Shown: one piece after another, positions 27,144 through 38,591 of the stretch
Numbering within the stretch: position 1 is the stretch's first letter
Layout: every line of letters begins with the position of its first letter
From: Cinclus cinclus
Lineage: Eukaryota > Chordata > Aves > Passeriformes > Cinclidae
Length of the DNA stretch: 64,000 bases
Direction of reading: 5' to 3'
Assembly (NCBI RefSeq): GCF_963662255.1
Contig: NC_085046.1
Coordinates: 48,561,797 to 48,625,796 of the forward strand
The notes under the pieces: generated by a model
Seen by the model: the letters and a program-made list of their open reading frames with translations, nothing else
What the model was told of the DNA's origin: nothing
Databases searched by the model: none
Program-made: the position numbers and the translations under genes

Positions 27144-28202
27144 CGTGGAGACTCTGTGGCAGATGTGCTCTAGTTGCATTCTCAGAGCAGTTTCCTGCAT
27201 GTACAGGCATAACTGCCATTATTTCTTTTAATCCTTAGCCCTTACCTTGGAGCATCTGGAATTAATACATAATGGTTAGTTTTAACTCCTAATGTTTTTG
27301 TAGCCTGTTTTGATCTTTCTTCACTGCAATTGTTAACTTCAAAGATATGTCTTCATTGCTGAGTTAATTCACACCAGTTAATGTAGGTCAAGGTGAAGGA
27401 AAACACACTTGTCATAAATCATGAGCAGCACAAGGCAACCAGAAGACCACACAGGAAGATCAGATTTGTGTGGGAGTATAAATATATCAGGATCTGATGA
27501 GCTTTAGCCTAGGCTTGTATGAAAAATCCTCAGCTCACAGCTGAAGGGGTATTTGTGTGGATTTCTGATATGGATGGTCTTTAGTGAGTGACAGTGCCTG
27601 AGTTATAACTTGAGTTATATGCTTTAAACTCACTGATCCCATGCATTATTTGCTCATGATGACAAAACAAAGGCATGTGTGGGCTCTTCTCTCCGTGTGA
27701 CTGGGAGCTGGAGATATTTCTTCCCCTTACATATCACCTGAGTCCAGAAGACATCCCAGCCCACCTCTGCTGCCTTCCATCTCAAGGTATAAAGATACCT
27801 CTCCTTCAATTTGTTATCAAGAACTATAGTGCTCATTTATGACCAAACTTTATATTCCCTCATTATTGTCATTCAGCTCAGCATTGCAATTTGAAATCTG
27901 CAGTTTCTGATAACAAAAGCACTGAAGTAAGGAACTTGCCATCACATCTTTCACACTGAAGTCTAGATGTACACCTCAGGGATCTGGCAGTTGCCATGAC
28001 TTAGCTGTCTTCTGATCCATCTGTTTTGGTCGCCTCCCATGGAAACTCGGGAGAAAGAGCATCAGGGAGGAAAACTTCTTGTGTCCTGTGTTCAAGGTGC
28101 CATGCTAGCACAAAATATTGATGCAGGTGGAGCACAAACATGAACCTGACAGCTGGATAATTCAACTTTGGGAGCCATATGGAATCACAAAAAACAGCTG
28201 CT

Positions 28203-28268
28203 TTGTTGTTTTTGTTTGGGTTTTTTTGTTGTTTGTTTGTTTATTTGTTTGTTTTGCTTTGTTTTGTT
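28203..28268. repeat. (TTTG)n low-complexity tract
   Basis: Imperfect TTTG/TTTTG repeat. The frames reading through it in both directions are artefacts of the repeat. Confidence 0.85.
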
Positions 28269-28426
28269 TCCAGAAATTGCCAGTTTGTGAACAGCTAAAT
28301 GTAGAACAGAACCATGTTGATTTTGAGGACATTTTGTTTTGATGCTTTCTGGAAATACATAGTTTTGATTATCCATTTTCATACCAAATTTTCATCTTAA
28401 CTTCCACTGCATTGGCTACATCACAC

Positions 28427-28444
28427 ACAAAAAAAAAAAAAAAA
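28427..28444. repeat. Poly-A tract
   Basis: An uninterrupted A-run after a short CACACA stretch. Confidence 0.85.
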
Positions 28445-31400
28445 GGAAAAACCACTGTGCCCAAGCTCCTCTCTACCCAGCTCCCCTTCTAAAATTCTTT
28501 TTTTGGCTTCTCACCACTTTTTTTGCACCTACCCTCTCTTAGAATTTAAGGAGGAAAATACAAAAATAAGCTCACAAAATTGTATTCATAGATATTTTGA
28601 TAAAAAAGCAACCAGTTCCCACCCATCTCTTCTTAAAAAGAGACTGCAGATACATTATTGCATAAGAGACCCTCACATCATTTTTCAGTTTTCTCTAACT
28701 CAGTTTTCAGTGTGGGGGCTTTTTTTCCCGCGCATTTCTGAGCTCCCTGACTGAGACATGTCACACATCGTAAACCCCAGTGCAATGTGCCTGAGGTTTG
28801 ACAGGCTTTGCAATGCTGTAGGTTTCACTTCTTTTGACATCCTAGCAATCCTTGGTGGTGACAGGAGAGGCCAGAGCGGAATATGAGATGCAGCTGGGAC
28901 CACACTGGAGGAAGGAATCAGGAAGGCTTATCCAGGATCACTGATTTTGGTTTCATATTGAGGCCAGCCTTTGATCAACTTGTGGCTGTAATTTTCAAAA
29001 GAACATATGCATTAATATTCAGGCTTTTACTTTATTGTCAGATTTTTGGTATTTAAATTCGTTCCTGATTTTCTGGTCTCTCGTAAAGAGGGAACAGGCC
29101 AAGAGAAAAGAAAACTGACCTGCTTCACCAGATACTTTGCTATATTGTTGCAGATAGAGTAGTAGGACTGGTGCCAGTGGTATAAGGAGCCAGCTTTATT
29201 TAATATCCAGTCTACTGTATCATTCAGACAGTAATTTGAGCTTCCTCAAGACACCTGCCCCAGGTCCTGCAGGACTCAAATGTCAGCAAGCAGGGACAGA
29301 GAATAAATGCCTCCCCATTTTCTCTATTTGGTGAGCTGTTCTTCAACTCCCTTCTTGCTTTTCAGGTCATACAGGTATATTCCTTGAAGCCAGGAAGGGT
29401 CTCAGACAAAGGAATATATACAATAAAAGACTGCAAGTTGGAAAGACAAGTATCTTCAGGGGTCAGAGTAAGGAATTGTGCAGCAAACACTAAAGGAAAG
29501 CTAGAATGATGCTGGCAGCACTGCTGTCTCTGACAGACCACTGCAAACCAAAGATGAGTCATGGGGAATAATTGTGCAGTTCACACAGTCTGAACTGCTC
29601 CAGCAAATAACACACAAAATAATCAAAACCTTTTCCCTGCACCTTGGATGTAGAGAAGCAAACAGAATGAAAGCATGAAGCAATGGACCTGGCAGTACTC
29701 TGTAAGTGAAAAGGCTGTTTCAAAGTGGATGCATGATCTAAAAAATCAGTGAGAAGAAAATGAATTTCAATTCCTCCACAAAAGTAAAGCAAGTCTACAT
29801 CAGTCACTGTTAACCCCACTGAGAAGAACAGCTCAACAACACAGAACAGTGTGGGCAGGATCTCTGACCTTGTACAATGGGGCAAGTGTCCTTGTCTCTC
29901 TGTCCAAAAGAATTATAATCTCACTTAAAATCTGGTGAATAATTTCTGCTGGTTCATGGAGAGACACTTTATTGTACTGTCATGAGTGGTGAGTTCCTGA
30001 CTTAAATGTTGCTCAGGAAGCTTACAATTAGTCCAGGCTGTCAGCAGTCCCCCAGGAAACACACATTATTGTTACAGGTTCTTTAATAGGAAGCATATCT
30101 AAAATGTGCAAGGGAGCATTGCATTGATCAATGGAAATTAGCTCAGTATTGGAGTAGTATGTATGAATTCCCTCATGGACTCAGAGCCAGAAGGGCAGAA
30201 ATATTCAGAGAAAAAGGGATTCCCCTCCGTCCAGTGCAATAGGGACTCACCAGTAGGGCAGACTCCAGCCACTATTCCCAAACTACCATTATCCAGCAGT
30301 CTGAGAGGTGTTTTGCCTCTGTGGTATGATATGAAACACTTTCACAAGAAAGAAAATACATAATACACTTAAAAGGTTATTATCATTCAAGAATTAAAGG
30401 GAAAAGTACATTCCAGCTCTGGATACAAATTAGTGTTCCCAGGGAATGTTAGGAAAATGCTATAAAAATTGTTGTTCAATGCGCCAGACTTCTGCATAGC
30501 CCAAAGCTGTAATGAAGCTGGACCCTGTGACTGCTCAACAATAATAAAGGGAAGAAGTAGTATCAGAAAATTAAACAGATCTCTTCCTCAGGAAAACACT
30601 TTCTCTAGGAGGACTTTCAGTTGTAAAAGTCCTCTATGGCATAATTTGGCATAAATAGTAATGCTGTCCTGCTTCAAACACCAAATGAGAATTTACTTAT
30701 GTTTTTCTGCACCATTACATCCTGAGAATTACCTGAACAAAATCTATTAGTTTGGATCAATATTTCACTTTGCATCTATGAGAGTCACAATACCACTTAG
30801 GAGAGCTGCAGTTCCTGGATTCACATGCTTCTGTTGATTTACTTTCCTGGCAAACTACACCAGGACAAATTCATTAATATATTGGTAGACATTTCATTCC
30901 CTATTCTGTGACTGGTTTTAAGATACAGACACTTCTTAAAGATTTGAGATTATCTCTGCCCTCCATCTCTTCACACTATAATGAAAGAAGTAGTGCGGAA
31001 ATTATTCAATAAGCTCCTCTATCCTTCCAAAATCCTACATGTGGAATAAATTACTGCAGAGGAAAGGCATCACATGTCCCAAAGACTATCTGTAGTCTGA
31101 CAATATTACAGTACTTTTGAATAGCTCATTCCAGCAAGCAGCAAAACATACATTAGCAGAAGAAATCTTCCCTTCCCTTGCAATAAGCAGGACAACATAT
31201 TAGAAACACAAACTAAACTAGGGACTTTTTTTTCTCTCTTTCTGAAAGGCTTGGTGTTCCTCTTTAGTTTTTTTATTGCTTCCTACACTAAAAATATGTC
31301 TCTAAATTACGCTGGAGCCTTTCTCCATGGGGTCTTCATTCAAAACCCATTTAATTCTTCCCTCATTAATTAAAATGGCACTTATAACTCCTATTTTTTC

Positions 31401-32254
31401 CTTATCCATATATTCATCCCTCACCCTTAAGTAGTGCTGCTCTTTGTTTCTTCCCAGCTGCTATTCTTGTATGTGTTCCTTTTTAGGGTTGTGTTGTTCC
31501 AAATTTTGATCCAGATACAATCCATAGACAAAGTAATTTCTGTAGTCTGAGATGGCCAACTTTGGCAGGAAAGATAAGGTTTCAGTTTACATTATATTAG
31601 TATACAACTTACCAACAAAAACAAGCAAAAATCAAGGACTTTGGCTTCTTTCCATCTTACGTAGCCTTTTTTTAGAAGAGAGGTATACTCCAACACAGTG
31701 AAAGAAATTGCCTAAGGGACTTACATATCATGTAAGTACTTGATTTTGTGTATACGAAGTGGCAAGGATGACTAGCATTGGAAGCACTGTTAAATGTAAG
31801 CAATCATGAATGTAATATAAAGTCCCCTTGGGGCCTTTTGTTGGAGCAAGCAATAAATACAGCACATTTTAATAGCTATTAGTAGACTCAGATTTTCTGT
31901 TGTAGCTGCAGACTGCTGCATATCATGTTTTAGTCTATGGCCAGGTGTGCTTTTCTTGCTCCCCCTTTGCCAAAGAGTTGGAAGTAATTGGCAGATGCAA
32001 GCAGAGATCCCTACTCACACTTTTGAAACTCCTCACTGTTGCCTTTCTTTCCTGCCTCATACTTTGTACAGGTAAATAAGAAACTCCAAATTGTTTCCTC
32101 AGGGAATTGTCTGATTAGCCAGTTTCAGATAGCCTCCGTCATACTTAGGTGAGTTCCCCTTCTCTTGCTGTGGTTACAAGGACAGCTTTTGCAGTGTAAC
32201 TCTAGCCCTGCACCTGCATGCACGCATTAAGCAGAAGGAAATACACTGAACACC

Positions 32255-32970
32255 TGTTGGGGGTTGGTTCTTTCCCTTTTTCCTCTGTGGAATTTTCCCC
32301 ATTGTCATGCTAAGATACCTATTGATTAGGTCCTAGTGGCAGGGGGAAGGGGGGAGGGGAGGGAAGAGGGAATCCCCTCAATATTCAAACAGCCTGAAGA
32401 GGAGACTAAAGGCACTGGCTCGGCCCATTTCACTCACGGAGTTCGGACGAGAAGGACAATCACAGCCACTGATTCCATCCCTGCCATCCCAGCGCCGGGA
32501 GCCATCCTCACTGCTGTCAGACCCTGCACTGATGCCTTATCGCTTTAACCTGCCATCGTCCAGCACCCTGCTGAGCACTGTGACCAACACCATGAGCGGA
32601 GGGCTCTCTCTCCATCTCTCTCTCCCCCTGGGACAGTGCTGCCATCACCCCCAGCCCTCCTGCAGCTCTGTGGGACCTGCCTGCCCCCAGCACCGGGAAC
32701 TACAGCTCAAGGAAAAGGTGCCTGCAGCCAAAAAGGACTGGGACTGAGTTGCTGTTCTGTTGGTGGCTAATTTCATAGCTGTTGTTGTTTTATCGTTTGT
32801 CTTGTTAGATATATTAACAAAGAACTGTTATTCCTATCCCCACATCTTTGCCTGAGAGCTCCCTTAATTCCAAAATTATAATAATTTGTAGGGAAAAGGG
32901 ATCACGCTTTTCATTTACAAAGGGAGGCTTCTGCCTTTCTTAGCAAATACCTGTCTTTCAAACCAGGACA
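32255..32970 (+). mobile_element. Solo LTR, ERV-L-like (class III) family
   Basis: A 716-bp LTR starting TGTTGGGGGTTGG and ending AACCAGGACA. It is flanked by a perfect 5-bp duplication acacc (32250-32254 and 32971-32975). A 5-bp duplication fits ERV-L type integrases. The block 'agaactgttattcctatccc' (about 32821) recurs in all LTRs of this family in the window. Because the LTR has its own matching duplication on both sides, it is a complete solo LTR and not the 5' LTR of the viral interior that begins 330 bp downstream. Confidence 0.9.
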
Positions 32971-32975
32971 ACACC

Positions 32976-33299
32976 ACAAAAAAAATAATCCTCATACTGT
33001 CCTTCCTAGACAAGGCACATTTCAGGCAGCATCACCATCTTTCATAGTGTTCCTGCCACATAACAGACCTCTCTGTATTTCCATGAAAATGACATAATGG
33101 TTTCTGTTTGACATTCAGAGTTGCTCATTCCCATCAGTCTTGGTGTTTGGAGCCTCTACTTGATTTGTCCCACTATTGCTTTATTTTCCTTCCTTCAGGT
33201 GCTATTTCATAAGACTTTAGCTACACAAAGAACCTTTTTCCATGAAGATTTCTGCCATTCCAGTTGTCTGACTACTTAGGCTAGCAGAATACCTGCTAC
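32976..33299. other. Spacer between solo LTR and ERV-L interior
   Basis: No primer-binding site or viral coding motif is visible. It looks like host DNA, or the heavily decayed leader of the following element. Confidence 0.4.
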
Positions 33300-33304
33300 A
33301 ACAT

Positions 33305-34562
33305 AAACCACATGAACACAATGCTGAAGGAACCTCTCGCTTTCTGTCCCTCAGATAGTGAGAAACCCTCCCCTTGCCTCAAAGAGGGAGAGACTGATGG
33401 TGTTGCAGTGGAACCCACAAATGTTACAATTGTCCAGGTTCCAGCTGAACCACAAGGGCACTCACAGCCAGCAGCACTCACCCCGGTGGAAAGTAGAAAC
33501 TCTAAGATGAAAGCAAAGCACCTAGGTAATAAGGACCAGAAGAGAGGGCCCTCACAACCAGCAGGGGAGCCAGAGGTTGAAATCACCACCAGGTCCCTGT
33601 CATATGAATGTCTCCATAATCTGCAAAGAAACATCGTATGAAGGGGGCATGAGGCTTTTACAACTTGGTTACTGTGGGTCTGGGGACTTATGGGTAAAGG
33701 TGTGCAAATGGATGGTACTGAGGCAAGGAATTTGGGACCCCTGACCCACAACTGAATAAGGTATTTGTAAGGGAGCCAGGGCCCCTTTCCCTCTTGGAAC
33801 AGCTTTTAATGAGTAAGAGAGAGGTTTGTCCATAGAGAGAGAATGCAGGAGCACCACCATAGAACACGCTGGAAGACCCTTGAGGAGGGGATCCAACAGC
33901 TGAGAGAAGTGGCAGTATTGGAGTTACTCTTTGGGATGGGCAGACAGCATGACAATGACCCCGACAAGGTGAGGTGCACAGGGCAGATGTTGTGGAAACT
34001 GGCACACCTAGGGCCATCTCAATATACCCATTTATTGCAAGAATTAATGCTGAAAACAACCAAGAGACTCTGGGTTCTGTCGCCAACATGCTTAAAAATT
34101 TTGAGAGTATGATCAATGGCCTGGTGCAGGTTCATATCTCTGTTGTAATTAAGAGCCTCCAAGAAGAAATGAGGGAGATGAGAGAGGAGGTGAGGAGGAA
34201 CAGTTCCCATATGACACCTGTATAAGTCACAGGCCCCAAAGTCAGAGCCTAATGTTCCCCAGCTAGGGAGAGAGGAGTCATGAGCTGACCTGTGATTCTT
34301 TTTGTGGGACCATGGGGAAGACACGAGGAGGGATGGAAAACCCACTTCCATCCTGGAAGCACAGGTGCGTCAACTCAGGGAGGGAAACACTAATCGAGGA
34401 AATTCCACTAAAGTGAAGGTAGCTTCAACCTCCCATAACCAAGGTGTGGGTATTACAGAAGGGAATATGATCTGTCAGATCCCCTTGAAGGAACTTCTAC
34501 TATGTATACCCAGGAAAGAAATAATAACCAGGGCTAGAGGGACCCTGCCTCTAGCCAGGTAG
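33305..34562 (+). pseudogene. gag: ERV-L gag, disrupted
   Basis: The capsid polyprotein gene of the class III element. A frame opening near 33312 runs to TGA at 33639-33641, continues in the same frame to another stop near 33753, and reopens at 33843. A frameshift at about 34000-34020 moves it into the frame ending at 34225, where a charged helix-like segment rich in EEMREM-type heptads lies at about 34160-34200. A further piece occurs at 34302-34562. No zinc knuckle is visible. Order and position before protease support gag. The gene has no intact start and at least two stops plus one frameshift, so no product is expected. Confidence 0.7.
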
Positions 34563-34599
34563 AGGCACGGGGAAAGCAGGTCTTTTGGACAGTGTGGAT

Positions 34600-35041
34600 C
34601 TGATGGCCTGGCACATCAGAGCCACAGAAACATAGGGCATTAATTGATACTGGTTCACAGTGTACCTTAATACCATCAGGACAGGTGGAGGAAGAACCTG
34701 TTTCCATTTTTGGGGTGACAGGGGGATCACAGGAATTGACTTTGCTGGAGGCTGAGGTGAGCCTGACTGGGAAGGAGTGGCAGAAGCATCCAATTGTGAC
34801 TGGCCCAGAGGCACTGTGTATTCTAGGCATAGACTTCCTGAGGAATGGCTATTACAAAGACCCAAAGGGACTCAGGTGGGCTTTTGGAATAGCTGCTGTA
34901 GAGGCAGAAGGCATTAAGAAATTGAACAACTTGCTTGGACTATCAGAAAACCCATCTGCAGTGGGACTCCTGAAGGTGAAAGAGCAACAAGTGTCAGTTG
35001 TTACCTCGATGGTGCACCACCAGCAGTATTGGACAAATTGA
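34600..35041 (+). pseudogene. pro: ERV-L aspartic protease, pol frame
   Basis: Retroviral aspartic protease that would cleave the polyproteins. The catalytic loop DTGSQ is intact at 34646-34660, in frame with the downstream segment opening at 34685. The second conserved loop, with ILGIDFL, lies at about 34820-34840. The frame is shared with the reverse transcriptase and separated from it by a TGA at 35039-35041, which was probably a sense codon. The active site is kept but the gene is no longer part of a continuous pol. Confidence 0.8.
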
Positions 35042-35826
35042 GATGCTGTGATCCCCAGCCACAAGATGATGGGTGAACTGGAAAACCAAGGGGTGGTCAG
35101 CAAAGCCCACTCACCCTTCAACAGCCCCATCTGGCCTGTGCACAAGTCTGATGGAGAATGGAGATTGACTGTGGACTATCATGCATTGAATGAAGTGACT
35201 CCACCGCTGAGCGCTGCCGTGCCAGACATGCTGGAACTCCAGTACGAGCTGGAGTCCAAGGCAGCAAAGTGGTACGCCACCATTGACATTGCCAATGCAT
35301 TTTTCTCCATTCCTCTGGCAGCAGAGTGCAGGCCTCAGTTTGCTTTCACCTGGAGGGGCGTGCAGTACACCTGGAACTGACTGCCCAAATGGTGGAAACA
35401 GAACTGCACCATCTGCCATGGACTGATCCAGGCTACACTGGAAAAAAGTGAAGCTCCTGAACATCTACACTACATAGATGACATCATTGTGTGGGGGAAC
35501 AGGGCAATGGAAGTATTTGAGAAAGGAGAGAAGAACGTACAGATTCTGCTGGGACCCAGTTTCACCATCAAGAAAAGCAAAGTCAAAGGTCCTGCCCGAG
35601 AGATCCAGTTCCTGGGAGTAAAGTGGCAAGACGGACAGTGCCAGATCCCACTGAGGTCATTAATAAGATCACCGCAATGTCTCCACCAACCAACAAGAAG
35701 GAAACACAAGCTTTCCTAGGTTCCATATGTTTTTGGAGAATGCACATTCCTGAGTACAGCCAGATTATGAGCCTTCTCTATGTGGACACCTGCAAGAAGA
35801 ACAATTTCCACTGGGGCCCTGAATGA
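35042..35826 (+). pseudogene. pol: ERV-L reverse transcriptase
   Basis: RNA-dependent DNA polymerase of the class III element, in the same frame as the protease. Visible in order: the PIWPVHKSDGEWRLTVDYHA block (RT motif 2) at about 35126-35185, YATIDIANAFFSIPL (motif A, with the first catalytic Asp) at about 35272-35320, and the YIDD catalytic box at 35471-35482, followed by FLGVKW at about 35610. A TGA at 35378-35380 falls just before the position of motif B, which is degraded. After about 35640 the sequence changes frame (the second frame runs to 35826). The catalytic aspartates survive but the stops make it inactive. Confidence 0.88.
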
Positions 35827-36350
35827 GAGCAAGCAGGACATCGCTTATGCAGTAGCCCTTGGCCCAGTCAGTATGGGACCAGAGGTGAAGAATGTGCTCT
35901 ACTCTGCAGCTGGGAATGAGGGTTTGTCCTGGAGCCTTTGGCAGAAGGTGCCTGGTGAGACTCGAGGCTGACCACTGGAATTCTGGAGTTGAAGTTACAG
36001 AGGGTCAGAAGCCAACTACACTCCCACACAGAAGGAAATCTTGACCACCTATGAAGGAGTTCAAGCTGCCTCAGAGGTGATTGTCACAGAAGCACAGCTC
36101 CTCCTGGAATGCTGACTACCAGTGCTGGGGTGGATGTTTAAAGGAAAGCTTCCCTTTACCCACAATGCCACCGATGCCACACGGAGCATATGTGTTTCCC
36201 TCATCACACAGCACACCCATATTGGAAGCCTGAATCAACCTGGGATTTTGGAAATAATTACAAACTGGCCAGAAGGTGAAAAATTTGGTCTCTCCAATGA
36301 AGAGGAGCAAGAACAAGTGACCCGGCTGGCAAAGCCCCACCATACAACCA
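35827..36350 (+). pseudogene. ERV-L pol connection region, frameshifted
   Basis: The stretch between reverse transcriptase and RNase H. Remnants occur in two frames (35780-35971 and 36122-36415), showing at least two frameshifts. The second segment has a recognisable pol connection character but no catalytic residues of its own. Confidence 0.6.
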
Positions 36351-36351
36351 A

Positions 36352-36858
36352 CTGCCAGTGGACGAAACTCGCTACGCTCTTTTCACTGACGGTTCCTGTC
36401 GCATCTTGGGAATGAACTGGAAGTGGAAAGCAGCTGTATGAAGCCCCACACGACAGGTTGCACAAACTACCTGGGGAGAAGGTGGATCAAGTCAACTTGC
36501 TGAACTCAAAGCCGTTCAGCTGGCCCTGGACATTGCTGAAAGAGAGAAGTGGCCAAAGCTTTACTTTTACACTGATTCATGGATGGTAGCCAATGCTCTA
36601 CAGGGATGGCTGGAAAGGTAGAAAAAGGCTAACTGGCAACGTAGGGGAAAACCAATCTGGTCTGCTGATGAGTGGAAAAACATTGCTGCTTGGGTAGAGA
36701 AGTTACCTATGAAAGTCCGTCATGTAGGTGCCCATGTCCCCAAGAGTCAGGCTAATGAGGAGCACAGAAACAACAAACAGGTAGATCAAGCTGTGAAAAT
36801 AGAGTTGTCACAGATAGATTTAGATTGGCAACACAAGGGAGAGTTGTTCCTGGCTTGA
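36352..36858 (+). pseudogene. ERV-L RNase H domain
   Basis: RNase H removes the RNA strand during reverse transcription. In one frame the acidic residues are visible: FTDGSC with the first Asp at 36388-36390, AELKAVQLAL (Glu) at about 36500-36530, and YTDSW with Asp at 36574-36576. The C-terminal GAHVPKS...VDQA segment lies at about 36728-36792. Three in-frame stops interrupt it: TGA 36439-36441, TAG 36619-36621 and TGA 36856-36858. All can be explained by point mutation, so decay here is mainly by substitution. Confidence 0.82.
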
Positions 36859-36995
36859 TGGGCCCATGATGCCTCAAGTCATCAAGGCAGAAATGCTACC
36901 TATAAGTGGGCATGAGACCGAGGGGTGGATCTAACCATGGTAATTCTCAGGTTATCCATGACTGTGAGACATGTGCTGCCATCAAGCAGCTTGAT
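36859..36995 (+). pseudogene. ERV-L integrase N-terminal zinc domain, truncated
   Basis: The remnant of the HHCC zinc-binding domain. WAHDASSHQG supplies the two histidines (about 36862-36895), and DCETCAAIKQ supplies the two cysteines (about 36960-36990) in a different frame. The DDE catalytic core never follows, because the sequence switches to LTR after about 36995-37018. This shows a deletion across integrase and the 5' part of the 3' LTR. Confidence 0.7.
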
Positions 36996-37017
36996 GTTTT
37001 TCCTAGTGTCCCACCTC

Positions 37018-37316
37018 TCCTCCATCCCTTCCCATGTGGGACACAGCCACCATCACCCCCAGTGCCCCTGCACCTGCGCAGGGATCATTGCATCTGCCCC
37101 TGTCCACTGGGAACCTGCCAGAGCTCACTGCCAATGGTGACTGTAACTGCACCAGAGGGGAAAGGTGACCACAACAGAAAAACCTGTTACTATGTTCTTG
37201 TTCTGGTTGCTGTTAATTTTCAAAATGTTACTGATTCAGAGGGAGGGATTTACTTTCTCCAATTCAAGGGAAGGCCCTGCTTTCCCTAGCACACCTATCT
37301 TTTTCAAGCCAGGACA
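37018..37316 (+). mobile_element. 3' part of an ERV-L-family LTR
   Basis: From 'tcctccatcccttcccat' at 37018 onward the sequence parallels the 3' part of the LTR at 63128-63958 and ends in the family terminus CCAGGACA at 37316. Some internal blocks are shortened relative to that copy. It terminates the ERV-L remnant. Confidence 0.82.
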
Positions 37317-38360
37317 ACAGGTAAGTGAAATGGACAAACACCCTAACACCTGGGCACAGGTACTTGTGCTAATAGTGCCACCAGAAGATTTACACAAACT
37401 GGTTACCAGGCAACTGTTTATGACAGCAATCTAAATAGCACCCTCTTGCTATTCAGATCTGAGAAGAGTCAGCCCACACTGATGTGAGGCCACAGTGGTG
37501 TCAGGCCACTTGGGAGAGCATGGCAGCTGCTGCAAACAGGGTTTGCAACAACTACCCTCTGTTTATTCTGAAGTTGCTCTCTCTTAAGCTGTAAGTTGTG
37601 TATATTAAGAAGGCAACTCTTAGAAAATGTGGATCACAGTGCATTAACTAACCAGGTGAATGTTTAAGAGAGCTTCTGGATCTCTTTCCATTACCTTGAT
37701 ATTTATTTAATGGATTAGACATGGTCACACAATAGTGATAAGTGGCACTTACGGAGATGAGAGAGAAATAATGCTCCAACTGGGCTGGTAGGAAGCAAAC
37801 AGGGGCCACCCTATAATGCTTTTGAGAGCAGTGCTCTTCATGCTGGTGCTTTATCAAATACAAATTCTTTTTTACGTCCAGATAATTTTACTATTAAAAA
37901 TATTTTTATACGTTTATATTTTTATTACCTTTGTTTTATGGGTTTTTTGTTTGTTTGTTGTTTTTTATGTTGTTGTTTTTTCCTTTTGTTTCCAATTATA
38001 GAACACAATATTTATTACAATATATACATATATTTTTAAGTATTGGCTTAAGATTTTAAGGATACCACAGAGGGCAGTGTTCAGGCCACAAAATAAAGGA
38101 CAGCATATTGACCTTTCATCATAACAACAGGCAGCAGCAGCAGCAAAACTACATTAAACCCACACTCCATGAAGCTTCAAAGCATCCAACTAGATCTGCT
38201 GTTTCTAAGTCTTACTCATCTTCTGACCCCACTACATGCAGACTATTTGGCACTGTGTACACGGGGAACATGGAGAGGAGACAGAGATGGAGGCTTCCTG
38301 GGTCTGCCACCACCTTAAGTGGTGACAGTCCAAAGAAATATGCCTGGAACTTTTTTTTCC

Positions 38361-38392
<32 letters not shown>

Positions 38393-38560
38393 GTTATGAG
38401 GATGTGAATTCAGGGATGCAAAATTAGCTTTAGAAGATTTCTTACAAAAATGATTAGACAGAGAGATCTGTGTGGCTTCAAATGTTTTTGAGATATTTAT
38501 TCACCCCCTCCTTAATTTCTATTTATTTAAAATTAGCTTGAATTGTCACCAATACTTAAG
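37317..38560. other. Unique DNA, no gene seen
   Basis: No recognised feature apart from T-rich stretches, including (TTTG/TTG) repeats at about 37938-37990, a short (CAG)n at about 38131 and a 22-base T run at 38371-38392. Confidence 0.5.
38371..38392. repeat. Poly-T tract (22 T)
   Basis: An uninterrupted T-run preceded by shorter T-runs. Confidence 0.9.
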
Positions 38561-38568
38561 CAGAACCA

Positions 38569-38591
38569 GTTGCCGTGGTAACCACGGTAAC
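38569..38591. promoter_or_regulatory. Two overlapping RFX X-box palindromes
   Basis: GTTGCCGTGGTAAC (38569-38582) and GTAACCACGGTAAC (38578-38591) each fit the full 14-bp X-box pattern GTNRCCNNRGYAAC bound by RFX-family winged-helix dimers, and they share five bases. Together they make a 23-bp near-perfect inverted repeat with 11-bp arms, one mismatch and a single central base. RFX factors control ciliary and neuronal genes. The site is flanked by AT-rich DNA; the target gene and activity are unknown. Confidence 0.55.

Larger units (their letters stand above)
21691..32249. other. Intergenic DNA with simple repeats
   Basis: More than 10 kb without a recognisable gene. It holds the microsatellites and A/T tracts listed separately. 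A GC-richer patch at about 24040-24230 and a TTTCCCGC (E2F-like) motif near 28727 were noted but are not strong enough for a call. The longest frame (129 codons, minus strand, near 22.4-22.8 kb) shows no domain. Confidence 0.5.
33300..37316 (+). mobile_element. 5'-truncated ERV-L-like (class III) provirus remnant
   Basis: About 4 kb of viral interior in sense orientation: gag, protease, reverse transcriptase, RNase H and the zinc-binding start of integrase, followed directly by the 3' part of an LTR. The 5' LTR and primer-binding site are missing. The integrase core and the first half of the 3' LTR have been removed by a deletion whose junction lies at about 36990-37018. No env is present, as is usual for ERV-L elements. 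Every gene has stops or frameshifts, so the copy is inert. The family call rests on the RT and protease motifs and the LTR family. Confidence 0.85.

Noticed and set aside
33296..33751. 151-codon minus-strand frame
   Set aside because: Antisense shadow of the ERV-L gag region.
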